From Comamonadaceae bacterium CG_4_10_14_3_um_filter_60_75 (lineage in GTDB: Bacteria > Pseudomonadota > Gammaproteobacteria > Burkholderiales > Burkholderiaceae_C), in the NCBI GenBank assembly GCA_002784245.1, contig PFKL01000054.1:1-8687 (forward strand): a DNA stretch of 8,687 nucleotides, in the 5' to 3' direction. The notes under the pieces were generated by a model that was given only the letters and a program-made list of their open reading frames with translations, was not told the DNA's origin and made no database searches. Made by a program: the position numbers and the translations under genes. Shown piece by piece: positions 1 through 8,566 of the stretch (its first letter is position 1; each line of letters opens with the position of its first letter).

Positions 1-766
1 CTACCGGCTCGCGTTTGCCGACCCTGAGTTTTTGCTGCGCCGCGAGTCGCGCGGCATTCGCATTCAGTTGGAGATGCTCAAACCCGATCTCGACCAGACC
101 GAGCAGGGCATCAACAACACCGTCGTGGTGTTTGGCAGTGCGCGCTTCGTGTCACCTGAGGCGGCGCAAGCGCAGCTGCAGACCGCTACCGCCAGCTGCG
201 ACACAACTGCCATCACGCGCGCCCAGCGACAACAGCGCAACGCCCACTATTACGACCAGGCGCGCCAGTTTGCACGCTTGGTCGCGGGCTACAGTGCCAA
301 CTTGCCGACCGAATCCCAGCTGTTCATTTGCACCGGAGGCGGTCCGGGCATCATGGAGGCGGCCAACCGTGGCGCGCATGAAATTGGCGCCCCGACCGTC
401 GGGCTGAACATCGCCCTGCCGCACGAGCAGCACGCCAACCCCTACATCACGCCGGCACTGAGCTTCAAGTTCCACTACTTTGCCATGCGCAAGATGCATT
501 TCATGATGCGCGCCAAGGCACTGGTGGCCTTCCCCGGCGGTTTTGGCACGCTGGACGAATTGTTTGAAGTGATCACGCTGGTGCAAACGCGCAAATCGCG
601 GCCGGTGCCGATCGTGCTGTTCGGCGGCCACTACTGGAAGCGCCTGCTCAATATTGACCTGATGATTGAAGAAGGCGTGATCTCGCCCGACGACCTGAAG
701 CTGTTTCACTACGTCGACACGCCCGAGGCAGCTTGGGAGGTGATCCAGCGCTTTTACGCGCTGTAA
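1..766 (+). CDS. LOG-family nucleotide phosphoribohydrolase (5' partial)
   Basis: The reading frame is open to the left edge (first full codon at base 2, residues YRLAFADPEF...), so the true start is upstream; the TTG at 32 is not a credible start. About 254 residues are visible, ending in TAA at 764-766. A Rossmann-like core begins at NNTVVVFGSARF. The two LOG hallmarks are present: GGGPGIMEAANRGA near bases 335-376 and PGGFGTLDE near 533-559, the latter carrying the phosphate-binding glycines and the conserved glutamate. MHFMMRAKA just before it supplies the conserved arginine. Family members hydrolyse the N-glycosidic bond of nucleoside 5'-monophosphates (cytokinin riboside monophosphates, or AMP-like substrates) and are often misannotated as lysine decarboxylases. 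They are cytosolic. The substrate cannot be read from this sequence. The gene converges on the MFS gene at 945, with the inverted-repeat element between them. Confidence 0.9.
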   Translation, partial: YRLAFADPEFLLRRESRGIRIQLEMLKPDLDQTEQGINNTVVVFGSARFVSPEAAQAQLQTATASCDTTAITRAQRQQRNAHYYDQARQFARLVAGYSANLPTESQLFICTGGGPGIMEAANRGAHEIGAPTVGLNIALPHEQHANPYITPALSFKFHYFAMRKMHFMMRAKALVAFPGGFGTLDELFEVITLVQTRKSRPVPIVLFGGHYWKRLLNIDLMIEEGVISPDDLKLFHYVDTPEAAWEVIQRFYAL

Positions 767-769
767 CGC

Positions 770-936
770 CTGGTAGTTCGTTTCACCAAAACGGTTACAA
801 AATGAAATCGATGAATTTTTCAGACTGGCTAGGCGAGAGGAGGCGACATAGCCGTAGCTATGGCAACGACGAACAACAACGCCAGGCAGGAAAAGGCACG
901 ATTTCATGTCAGTGTTTTGGTGAAACGAACCACCAG
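770..936. repeat. Palindromic MITE/REPIN-like element with 23-bp terminal inverted repeats
   Basis: The ends at 770-792 and 914-936 are inverted copies differing at one of 23 positions (core GTTCGTTTCACCAAAAC at 776-792 and its exact complement at 914-930). Similarity between the halves continues inward: ATGAAATCG at 802-810 against CGATTTCAT at 899-907, then a T-rich run, then CTGGC at 825-829 against GCCAG at 881-885. At the centre is a perfect hairpin, CATAGC-CGTA-GCTATG, at 847-862. The whole 167 bp is therefore an imperfect palindrome made of two opposed units. It starts 3 nt after the LOG stop and ends 8 nt before the MFS stop. No target-site duplication is obvious. It has no convincing gene of its own. 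It may be a non-autonomous mobile repeat that now also works as a shared transcription terminator or mRNA 3'-end hairpin. Confidence 0.75.
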
Positions 937-944
937 CCAGCTTG

Positions 945-2167
945 CTATCTGGAGAAAGGTGGCCGCAAACGCCAGGCTGAGGATGCACCCGCTGCCACGG
1001 CCAACCCCGCCGTCCAGACCACCAGCGACACCCCGGCCACCGCGCCCGCCGTGCCAAACAGCATGGGCATCAGCACGCTGGATCCGTTGATGGCCATCAT
1101 GCGAAAGCCCAGTGCTTCGCCATGGCGCGCGGGCGGTGTGATCTGGTGCAGGGTGCTCATGATCATCGGCTGCACCGATCCCAGTGCAATGCCCAACAAC
1201 ACCGAACAGATGGCCATGGCCCAGGTACTGTGCATGAACGGGTAGATGGCAAACAGCAGCGCCGTGCTGAGCATGGCCATCGTCACCACTACCCACTCGT
1301 GCACCTTGGCAGCCAGCAGTGGCAAAACCACCCGGATGCTGGTGGCGGCCAGCGCAAAGCCGCCCAAAATGGCACCGATACTGGAGGCGCTCAGGCCACG
1401 CTCGTGGCCCAGCACCGGCACAACAAAAGTGTGCACGTCCCAGCATGACGACAGCAGCCAGTTCACCAGCAGCAGGCGACGCATCATCGGGTTGCAGAGC
1501 AAGTCCCACGCCCGGCCTTGGGTGGCACCAGGCTGGGGTGACACAGCAGGAAGCTCGCGCGTGCGATGCACCCATAGCCATGTCATCAGGGGAAAACAAG
1601 CCAAAACAAAAAATGCTAGCCGAAAGCCACCCAGGTCAATCAGCAGCCCCGCTGTCAGCGGCCCGACAAAATTCGACAGCGCCGGGCCAATCGATAACCA
1701 GCTGAACATCGATTTCAGCGCAAGCGTGTTCTGCGCCGAACGCCCCACATGGCGCTGCAAAGTGATGGCTGCTGCCCCGGTAGCACCACCCGTCATCAGC
1801 GCGCTCAGGCACAACACCGGGAACAGTGGAAACGCGCAAGCCAAGGCGGTGCCGCTGCTGGCCATCAACACTGCGAGCCCGACAGGACGCTTGAAACCAT
1901 GACGGTCGGCATAGCGGCCCGCCGGCAGCGCCAAAAAAACCTGCGTCAGTGCAAATAATGAGAGCAGCACGCCGACAGCCAGCGGGCTATAGCCCTCACT
2001 CAGCGCCAGCAACGGCGCCGCCATGCGCATGCCAGCCATGCAAGCGTGCAGACTGATATGGCCAACAATTAGCCGCGCTAAACCCCATTCAGAAAGCAGC
2101 GGTTCTGTGGCATCGGACGACATCGGTGCGGCTTTGGTGGCGGACTCTGGCGCGGCTGGAACCCGAT

Positions 2168-2171
<4 letters not shown>
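945..2171 (-). CDS. Major facilitator superfamily (MFS) transporter
   Basis: A 408-residue hydrophobic protein of normal MFS length with about twelve predicted membrane helices split into two halves by a polar loop (about residues 203-230). MFS motif A is readable as GRYADRHGFKRP at residues 85-96, after the second helix. The first ~28 residues are polar and sit before helix 1. The start is taken as GTG at 2169-2171, which overlaps the rmuC stop (GTGA) and has a GAGGG-like site upstream; an ATG at 2121-2123 (residue 17) is the alternative but has no visible ribosome-binding site. It is the last gene of the nhaD-ghrB-rmuC operon and stops just before the palindromic element. The substrate is unknown. 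A drug or metabolite efflux role is possible, but nothing in the sequence shows it. Confidence 0.88.
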
Positions 2172-3586
<1,415 letters not shown>

Positions 3587-3589
3587 GCC

Positions 3590-4573
3590 CTAACCCGCCA
3601 GCACCTGCGGATTGAGCGGCGTCAGCGGCTCGCCGCGCACCAGATAGCCGATCAGGTTGTCTGCGGCCAGGTTGGCCATGGCCAGACGGGTCGGTATCGT
3701 CGCACTGGCAATGTGCGGTGACAGCACCACATTGGACAAAGCCAGCAAATCAGGGTGCACCTTGGGTTCACCCTCGTAGACATCCAGACCAGCTGCGGCG
3801 ATGGTACCGTTGCGCAGCGCTGCGGCCAGGGCTGCATCATCAACAATACCCCCGCGCGCAATATTCACCAGTGTTGCAGTGGGTTTCATCTGCGCCAGCT
3901 CGGCTGCACCAATGATGTGGTGCGCCTCTTTGCTGTAAGGCAGCACCAGCACCAGGTGGTCAGACGTGGCCAGCAACTCCGCCTTGCTGACCCAGCTGGC
4001 GCCGCAAGCCGCCTCGGTGGCCGCGTCCAGGCGACTGCGGTTGTGGTAAACAACCTTCATGCCAAAGCCGTGATGGCCACGCTTGGCAATACCTTGTCCG
4101 ATGCGGCCCATGCCCAGGATACCTAGCGTGCTGCCGTGCACTTCGGCACCGGCAAACATGTCGAAAGTCCAGCGGTTCCATTTGCCGGCTCGTAAAAAAT
4201 GCTCGGATTCAGCCATGCGCCGTGCGGCCGCCAGCAACAAGGCAAAGCCAAAATCCGCCGTCGTATCGGTCAGCACGTCAGGCGTATTGGTGCCCAGCAC
4301 GCGCTTGGCCGTCATCGCATCGACGTCAAAATTATTGAAGCCCACCGCCATGTTGGCACAAATCTTCAACTCCGGACAAGCCGCCAGCAGTGCGGCGTCG
4401 ATGCGCTCGCTGCCGGTGGTGAACACGCCCGCTTTGCCTTGTAATTTCTCACGCAACTGCTCGGGGGTGAAGATCGTGTCGTCTTGATTCGATGTCACCT
4501 CAAAATGCTGTTGCAATTTGACCAGCACCTCCGGAAACACTTCCCGGGCGACCAAGATGGTGGGTTTACGCAT
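3590..4573 (-). CDS. ghrB: D-2-hydroxyacid dehydrogenase, GhrB-like glyoxylate/hydroxypyruvate reductase
   Basis: A 327-residue protein of standard length for NAD(P)H-dependent D-2-hydroxyacid dehydrogenases. The nucleotide-binding motif is GILGMGRIGQ at 151-160 (GxGxxG at 154-159). The catalytic triad is complete: R240 in NIARGG, E269 in GLDVYEGEP and H287 in SPHIASAT. The substrate loop contains AVGFNNFDVDA (76-86). Overall it reads much like E. coli GhrB (NFDVDA, TLGIxGMGRIG, AAGLDVxExEP), which reduces glyoxylate, hydroxypyruvate and 2-keto-gluconate in the cytosol; the exact substrate here is inferred. ATG at 4571-4573 lies 2 nt beyond the nhaD stop, and rmuC starts 3 nt after its own stop, so it is an interior gene of the operon. 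Confidence 0.9.
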   Translation of the reverse strand: MRKPTILVAREVFPEVLVKLQQHFEVTSNQDDTIFTPEQLREKLQGKAGVFTTGSERIDAALLAACPELKICANMAVGFNNFDVDAMTAKRVLGTNTPDVLTDTTADFGFALLLAAARRMAESEHFLRAGKWNRWTFDMFAGAEVHGSTLGILGMGRIGQGIAKRGHHGFGMKVVYHNRSRLDAATEAACGASWVSKAELLATSDHLVLVLPYSKEAHHIIGAAELAQMKPTATLVNIARGGIVDDAALAAALRNGTIAAAGLDVYEGEPKVHPDLLALSNVVLSPHIASATIPTRLAMANLAADNLIGYLVRGEPLTPLNPQVLAG

Positions 4574-4575
4574 GA

Positions 4576-5862
4576 TCAGCGTCCAAATAAATTCATTTCG
4601 ACGATGTAAAAGACCGCGCCGGCGATGTAGCCAATGAATGCCAGCCAGCTGATGCGTTTGACATACCAGAAGAAGTCAATCTTCTCCAATCCCATGGCAG
4701 CCACACCCGCGGCCGAACCAATGATCAACATGGAGCCGCCAGTACCTGCGCAATACGCCATGAATTCCCACAAAAAGCTGTCCGGCGGAAACTGCTCCAT
4801 ACTGTACATACCCATCGACGCGGCCACCAAAGGCACATTGTCGACAATCGCGCTGACCACGCCGATCACCAGAACGATGAGATCCTGTCGCCCCACCGTC
4901 CGATCAAGCCACTGCGCCAGCGAAGTCAAAATGTGCGTGTGTTCCAGCGTCGCCACCGCCAGCAAAATGCCGATGAAAAACACGATGGAGCCCATGTCAA
5001 TTTTGGACAGGGCATGCACCAGGGTGAAGTTGATTTTCATCTGGTCGTCTTTTTTGCGGTGAATCAGATCACCCACCAGCCACAAGATACCCAAGCCAAA
5101 CAGAATGCCCATGAAAGGTGGCAGATGCGTCACGGTCTTGAACACTGGCACCATGACCAAAATACCCAAGCCGCAGAAAAACATGATGTTTCGCTCGGCT
5201 AGGGTAGACACAACACCTGATTTATCGGCTTTGAACGCTGGTGCAACAACCGACTTGCCACGCAACATCAGTGCCATGACAGTCAATGGCACAAACAGGT
5301 TGATAACGGAAGGGATAAACACGCCTTTGACGATCGCCAGCGCGGTGATCTGACCCCCGATCCACAGCATGGTCGTGGTCACGTCGCCAATCGGCGACCA
5401 GGCGCCACCGGCGTTGGCTGCAATCACGATAATGCCGGCAAAAAACAGACGGTCTTCGCGCTTGGCCAACAGCTTTTTCATCAGCGACACCATCACAATG
5501 GTCGTCGTCAGGTTGTCCAAAATGGCGCTGAGGAAAAAGGTGACAAACCCCACCAGCCACATCAGCGTGGTCAGCTTGGTGGTTTTGATGCGTGATGTGA
5601 TCACCTCAAAACCGTTGTGCGCATCGACTACTTCAACTATGGTCATGGCACCCATCAGGAAAAACACAATCTGAGCCGTGCCCATGAGGGATTCAGACAA
5701 GTGCTCTCCTACCAAATGCGCGTCGGCACTCGACATGGCATAAATCGTCCACAGCAAGCCCGCGCCGATCAGGGCGGAAGCCGATTTATTGATCTTGATG
5801 GGATGCTCAAGTGCGATGGCGGCGTACGCCAGCACAAATACGATGACCAGAGCTGTCAACAT
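4576..5862 (-). CDS. nhaD: NhaD-type Na+/H+ antiporter
   Basis: An inner-membrane protein of the ion transporter superfamily that exchanges Na+ (or Li+) for protons, supporting pH and salt homeostasis. Several signatures match NhaD closely: SAILDNLTTTIV (residues 112-123, with D116-N117), AANAGGAWSPIGDVTTTMLW (148-167) and a second inverted-half motif SAIVDNVPLVAASMGMY (with D341-N342). About 12-13 hydrophobic segments are visible. I place the start at ATG 5860-5862 (428 residues), because GAGGA stands 8 nt upstream. The frame can be extended five codons to a TTG at 5875-5877, but that would use up the ribosome-binding site. It is the first gene of the nhaD-ghrB-rmuC-MFS operon; its promoter must lie in the ~60 bp between it and the terminator at 5926. 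The link with the downstream genes is not functionally obvious. Confidence 0.93.
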   Translation of the reverse strand: MLTALVIVFVLAYAAIALEHPIKINKSASALIGAGLLWTIYAMSSADAHLVGEHLSESLMGTAQIVFFLMGAMTIVEVVDAHNGFEVITSRIKTTKLTTLMWLVGFVTFFLSAILDNLTTTIVMVSLMKKLLAKREDRLFFAGIIVIAANAGGAWSPIGDVTTTMLWIGGQITALAIVKGVFIPSVINLFVPLTVMALMLRGKSVVAPAFKADKSGVVSTLAERNIMFFCGLGILVMVPVFKTVTHLPPFMGILFGLGILWLVGDLIHRKKDDQMKINFTLVHALSKIDMGSIVFFIGILLAVATLEHTHILTSLAQWLDRTVGRQDLIVLVIGVVSAIVDNVPLVAASMGMYSMEQFPPDSFLWEFMAYCAGTGGSMLIIGSAAGVAAMGLEKIDFFWYVKRISWLAFIGYIAGAVFYIVEMNLFGR

Positions 5863-5884
5863 GGATGTCGTCCTCAATCTTGTT

Positions 5885-5898
5885 GGTTCGAAAGAACC
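5885..5898. promoter_or_regulatory. Small dyad in the nhaD leader
   Basis: GGTTC-GAAA-GAACC is a 5-bp perfect inverted repeat in the short space between the terminator and the nhaD start. It could be an operator or an mRNA 5' hairpin for the operon. A CATAAT hexamer (minus strand, about 5909-5914) might be the -10 element, but no good -35 is seen. The evidence is weak. Confidence 0.3.
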
Positions 5899-5925
5899 GG
5901 ATTATGACGGCACCAGCGCACCAAA

Positions 5926-5951
5926 AAAAAGCCACTCGAAGGTGGCTTTTT
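5926..5951. terminator. Bidirectional rho-independent terminator
   Basis: AAAAAGCCAC at 5926-5935 pairs perfectly with GTGGCTTTTT at 5942-5951 across a 6-nt loop (TCGAAG). Read on the minus strand, the GC-core stem is followed by a run of T 20 nt after the lipoprotein stop, so it should end that transcript and insulate nhaD. The symmetry means it could also act on the plus strand. Confidence 0.88.
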
Positions 5952-5971
5952 CAGGTAGTCGGTAAATCCGA

Positions 5972-6217
5972 TTACTTGGAGGCAGCAGCCTTGGCCGCTT
6001 CTGCAGCGGTGTCAACAGCTGTCTTGGCAGCATCGGCAGCGGCATCAACAGCGGAGGCAGCAGCTTCCATTGCAGGCGCAACAGCAGATGCAGCAACAGC
6101 AGCAGCTTCAGCAACTGGCGCAGCCACAGGAGCCGGCGCGGGTGCTTCTTCTTTTTTGCCACAAGCGGCCAAGGCAGCAGCAGCGATAACAGCGATCAGA
6201 ACGAGCGATTTGTTCAT
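5972..6217 (-). CDS. Alanine-rich small lipoprotein
   Basis: An 81-residue protein. MNKSLVLIAVIAAAALAACG is a typical lipoprotein signal peptide: short basic N-end, hydrophobic core, then lipobox LAAC with C19 as the lipidated residue. A Pro-Ala linker (about residues 25-36) and an Ala-rich region predicted to be helical follow (EAAASAVDAAADAAKTAVDT and onward), with regularly spaced D, E, K and T. Alanine makes up 38 of 81 residues. ATG at 6215-6217 has AGGG 8 nt upstream; a longer frame reaching 6304 lacks such support. It is monocistronic, with a strong terminator 20 nt downstream. I recognise no named family. The shape (anchor, flexible linker, amphipathic-looking helix) resembles small envelope lipoproteins such as Lpp, but homology to Lpp is not evident. 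Function unknown; it probably sits in the envelope. Confidence 0.82.
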   Translation of the reverse strand: MNKSLVLIAVIAAAALAACGKKEEAPAPAPVAAPVAEAAAVAASAVAPAMEAAASAVDAAADAAKTAVDTAAEAAKAAASK

Positions 6218-6233
6218 TTGTAAAACCCTAGTA

Positions 6234-6262
6234 ATTAAAGACAAAATTGTTTTTGCGGTCAC
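6234..6262 (-). promoter_or_regulatory. Candidate sigma-70 promoter for the lipoprotein gene
   Basis: On the minus strand, GTGACC (6257-6262) and TTTAAT (6234-6239) are separated by 17 nt. They match the -35 and -10 consensus at 4/6 and 5/6 positions. The transcript would have a short leader carrying the AGGG site before the ATG at 6217. This is a pattern match only. Confidence 0.35.
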
Positions 6263-6266
6263 CCAC

Positions 6267-6302
6267 AAAAACCGAGCGAAAAGGGTTTGGCCCGATTCGC
6301 TC
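6267..6302 (-). terminator. Candidate rho-independent terminator after roxA
   Basis: GAGCGAA at 6274-6280 pairs with TTCGCTC at 6296-6302, with an inner GGG/CCC stem (6283-6285 and 6291-6293). Read on the minus strand, the hairpin is followed by GG and five Ts (6267-6271). It lies about 70 nt downstream of the roxA stop and just upstream of the lipoprotein promoter candidate, so an operator role is the alternative. The rest of the 153-bp gap 6218-6370 shows nothing else clear. Confidence 0.5.
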
Positions 6303-6370
6303 AACCGATGATTGTAGGGAACTTTTCATGGTTTTTACCGTTGACAGTGCACCATTGTTGTGCTTAAGCG

Positions 6371-7510
6371 TCACTTCACATGCAACCATCCGGCCCGCAC
6401 CCAGGTCAGCATCAACACATGCGCCTGCGCGCTGAGCCTTTGCGCCTGCCTGGCGTCCAGCAGGCGTTCATTGGCCAACTGACGCATCGCGACGGCGTCC
6501 CGGCCCGAGGCATGGAAGCTCTCGCCATTGATAAAAATATGGTTGGCATCAAACATCATCCGGGTGCGCCGGTCAAGCTGCAGCGCCGCCCCCACCAGCG
6601 CGGACTCAGTCAGACCATTCTTCGCTGTAAACCACACATTGGGTTTGGGTTCGGTCATGTATTCACCCAGACCGCGGGAAAAAGCCAGCGGGTCTTTCAG
6701 GGCATCATTCAAGGCCTGCTGGGCAAACTCCAGTATTTGCGCCGGGATTTGCGCGGGTTGCTCGACGGCCACTTGGTTGGGGTCGCGGTACAGCGCCACA
6801 CCAACTTCATCTTCGGCATCTTCGGCCAGGCGCTGCAACAACTCCCGCGCGAGTTCCCCTGTGTTGGGAATACGAAACCCGATCGAATAGGTCATGCACT
6901 CGCCTTGGGCGATGCCATCGTGCGCGTAGCCCGGCGGCAGGTAGAGCATATCGCCGGGTTCCAGCACATATTCTTGTTCCGGCACAAAGTTGCTCAAAAT
7001 TTTCAGCGGCACATCCAACTGCAGCGTTGTGTCTTTTTGCCGGCCAATGCGCCAGCGCCGCTGCCCGTGCGCCTGCAACAGGAACACGTCATAACTGTCC
7101 AGGTGCGGGCCAACACCACCGCCGTCGGTGGCGTAACTGATCATCAAGTCATCGAGTCGTGCGTCCGGCACGAAGCGGAACTGGTTCATCAACTGGTGCG
7201 CCCCATCGTGATGCAAATCCACGCCTTGCACCAGAATCGTCCAGCCTGGCTGCTTCAACGGCGGCAAGGCGCGTCGCTCAAACGGTCCGTGCTTGAGTTG
7301 CCAGCCCGGTTTTTTGCCCGGCTGCTGGATCACCATCCGGGTCTGCGCGTCTTCATTGGCCGCCAGCTCAAATAATTCGGCACGCTTGAGCAGGGGCTTG
7401 AACCCCGGCACCGCCTGACGCACCAACAGCGGCTTCTTCTGCCAATGGCGCTTCATGAAAAGCTGCGGGCTCAGGCCGCCCAGCAGTGGTAGCGCTTGTG
7501 TAATGTCCAT
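6371..7510 (-). CDS. roxA: JmjC/cupin ribosomal protein L16 arginine hydroxylase (RoxA/YcfD type)
   Basis: A 379-residue Fe(II)/2-oxoglutarate oxygenase, close to the 373 residues of E. coli YcfD, which hydroxylates an arginine of ribosomal protein L16. The family N-terminus is present (MKRHWQKKPLLVRQAVPGFK), then KHGPFE, and DDLMISYATDGGGVGPHLDSYDVF. The iron ligands are H136, D138 and H197 (YAHDG). R151 in QRRWRIG sits where YcfD has its 2-oxoglutarate-binding arginine. PGDMLYLPPGYAHDG and YSIGFRIPNT complete the cupin core, and the rest matches the helical plus winged-helix C-terminal region. The start is ATG 7508-7510, with AGGAG 7 nt upstream; the frame stays open to 7840, but the extra N-terminal residues look non-coding. 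The L16 substrate is inferred from the family. It is transcribed divergently from the FKBP gene across 61 bp. Confidence 0.92.
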   Translation of the reverse strand: MDITQALPLLGGLSPQLFMKRHWQKKPLLVRQAVPGFKPLLKRAELFELAANEDAQTRMVIQQPGKKPGWQLKHGPFERRALPPLKQPGWTILVQGVDLHHDGAHQLMNQFRFVPDARLDDLMISYATDGGGVGPHLDSYDVFLLQAHGQRRWRIGRQKDTTLQLDVPLKILSNFVPEQEYVLEPGDMLYLPPGYAHDGIAQGECMTYSIGFRIPNTGELARELLQRLAEDAEDEVGVALYRDPNQVAVEQPAQIPAQILEFAQQALNDALKDPLAFSRGLGEYMTEPKPNVWFTAKNGLTESALVGAALQLDRRTRMMFDANHIFINGESFHASGRDAVAMRQLANERLLDARQAQRLSAQAHVLMLTWVRAGWLHVK

Positions 7511-7554
7511 TGCAAACTCCTGGTAATGCGGGGCACCAAAGCCGGCACCCAAAC

Positions 7555-7563
7555 TGCGACAAT
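7555..7563 (+). promoter_or_regulatory. Candidate extended -10 promoter for a leaderless FKBP mRNA
   Basis: TG-C-GACAAT (7555-7563) matches an extended -10 element (TGnTATAAT, hexamer 4/6). Transcription from it would begin at about 7570-7572, at the ATG itself. There is no purine-rich ribosome-binding site before this ATG (upstream bases are TTCTCCCTT) and no good -35. Confidence 0.4.
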
Positions 7564-7571
7564 TCTCCCTT

Positions 7572-8105
7572 ATGAAAATTAGCAAACCCTGCGTAGCTGC
7601 TTTAAGCTGGACGCTCAGTGACACCCTGGGCGAAGAATTGGACGTACTCGACGAACCGGTGGAGTTCCTGATTGGGGGCGACGACTTGTTTGCCGTCATC
7701 GAAGACGCGCTGATTAATTGCAGCGCCGGTAGCACGGTCAACTTGCACATCGAGCCCGAACAGGGTTTCGGTGAATACAACGAACAACTGGTGTTTCTGG
7801 AGCCGCGCTCAGCGTTCCCTGACGCGCTGGAAGAAGGCATGACGTTTGATGGCGCAGCCCTGCCTGAAGGCTGCAGCCCGGAAACACCGAAAGACGCGCT
7901 CTACACCGTGACCGAAATTTACCCCGAGCATGTGGTGCTGGACGGCAACCACCCTTTGGCGGGCATCGCACTGCGCCTGACGCTGACCGTCCGTGCTGTG
8001 CGCGTGGCCACCGAAGACGAAATTGAAAGCGGCACCGCTGGCACCGGCTTCTTCAAGGTCGCGCCCATGCACAGTTTTGCGCCGGGCAGCGATACGCTGC
8101 ACTGA
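7572..8105 (+). CDS. SlyD-like FKBP-type peptidyl-prolyl cis-trans isomerase
   Basis: A 177-residue cytosolic protein with no signal peptide. It follows the SlyD plan: an FKBP half (about residues 1-70, with VEFLIGGDDLF and PEQGFGEYNEQ), an insert-in-flap chaperone domain (about 71-125, with FLEPRSAFPDALEEGMTF), then the diagnostic DGNHPLAG at 124-131 and LRLTLTVRAVRVATEDEIESG. Such proteins catalyse prolyl isomerisation and bind unfolded substrates. It differs from E. coli SlyD in lacking the His/Cys-rich metal-binding tail, so a nickel-delivery role is unlikely. The usual glycine-rich GHGSLISGLE-type loop is changed to GGDDLFAVIE, so isomerase activity could be altered. ATG at 7572 lacks a ribosome-binding site (see the promoter entry). 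It converges on dut, whose stop lies 11 nt beyond, and no terminator hairpin is visible between them. Confidence 0.87.
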   Translation: MKISKPCVAALSWTLSDTLGEELDVLDEPVEFLIGGDDLFAVIEDALINCSAGSTVNLHIEPEQGFGEYNEQLVFLEPRSAFPDALEEGMTFDGAALPEGCSPETPKDALYTVTEIYPEHVVLDGNHPLAGIALRLTLTVRAVRVATEDEIESGTAGTGFFKVAPMHSFAPGSDTLH

Positions 8106-8116
8106 CTGATCTGACC

Positions 8117-8566
8117 TCAGGCCTTGCCGGTCGAACCGTAACCGCCCTCGCCGCGCACGCTCGCGGGAAACTCGTTCACTACGTTGAAGCGCGCCTGCAG
8201 CACCGGCACGATCACCAGCTGGGCAATGCGCTCCATCGGCGCGATGGTGAACGCGGTGTCGCTGCGGTTCCAGGCGCTAACCATCAATTGACCTTGGTAG
8301 TCGCTATCGATCAAGCCGACCAGGTTGCCCAGCACAATGCCGTGCTTGTGGCCCAAACCCGAGCGCGGCAGGATCATGGCCGCGTAGCGCGTGTCCTTCA
8401 GATAGATAGCAATGCCGGTGGGCACCAGTTGCCAGGCGTTGGCTTGCAGGGTAAGCGGCTCTGTCAAACAGGCGCGCAGGTCCAGACCAGCACTACCCGG
8501 CGTGGCATACGCAGGCAACTGATCGGCCATGCGCGGGTCCAGAATCTTGATGTCGATATTGAGCAT
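8117..8566 (-). CDS. dut: Deoxyuridine 5'-triphosphate nucleotidohydrolase (dUTPase)
   Basis: A 149-residue trimeric-type dUTPase that converts dUTP to dUMP and pyrophosphate, keeping uracil out of DNA and feeding thymidylate synthesis. All five family motifs are present in order: PGSAGLDLR (23-31), PRSGLG (67-72), GLIDSDYQG (84-92, with catalytic-site D89), MERIAQLV (111-118) and the C-terminal arm RGEGGYGSTG (138-147). The arm has Tyr143 where many enzymes have Phe; both are aromatic and can stack on the uracil, so activity is expected. The ATG at 8564-8566 overlaps the coaBC stop by one base (TAATG), so dut is probably translated by coupling. The coaBC-dut order is also found in E. coli and other proteobacteria. 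Confidence 0.97.
   Translation of the reverse strand: MLNIDIKILDPRMADQLPAYATPGSAGLDLRACLTEPLTLQANAWQLVPTGIAIYLKDTRYAAMILPRSGLGHKHGIVLGNLVGLIDSDYQGQLMVSAWNRSDTAFTIAPMERIAQLVIVPVLQARFNVVNEFPASVRGEGGYGSTGKA

Noticed and set aside
152..1057. Long minus-strand open frame (301 codons) opposite the LOG gene and through the palindromic element
   Set aside because: It lies antisense to the well-supported LOG gene, crosses the inverted-repeat element, and its translation shows no domain. It is a shadow of GC-rich coding DNA.
733..1245. Plus-strand frames running through the palindromic element and the end of the MFS gene
   Set aside because: They overlap two supported genes, have low-complexity translations and have no ribosome-binding site.
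5865..6311. Alanine-rich plus-strand frame opposite the lipoprotein gene
   Set aside because: GCA/TGC-rich DNA gives Ala/Ser-rich peptides on both strands. Only the minus-strand frame has a signal peptide, lipobox, ribosome-binding site and terminator.
6341..6369. Plus-strand TTGACA at 6341-6346 as a promoter
   Set aside because: The appropriately spaced -10 candidate (TTAAGC) is poor, and it would drive transcription antisense into roxA with no gene to serve.
7511..7840. N-terminal extension of the roxA frame upstream to 7840
   Set aside because: The extension is Ser-rich, overlaps the FKBP gene antisense, and bypasses the AGGAG-ATG start at 7510 that matches the family's N-terminus.
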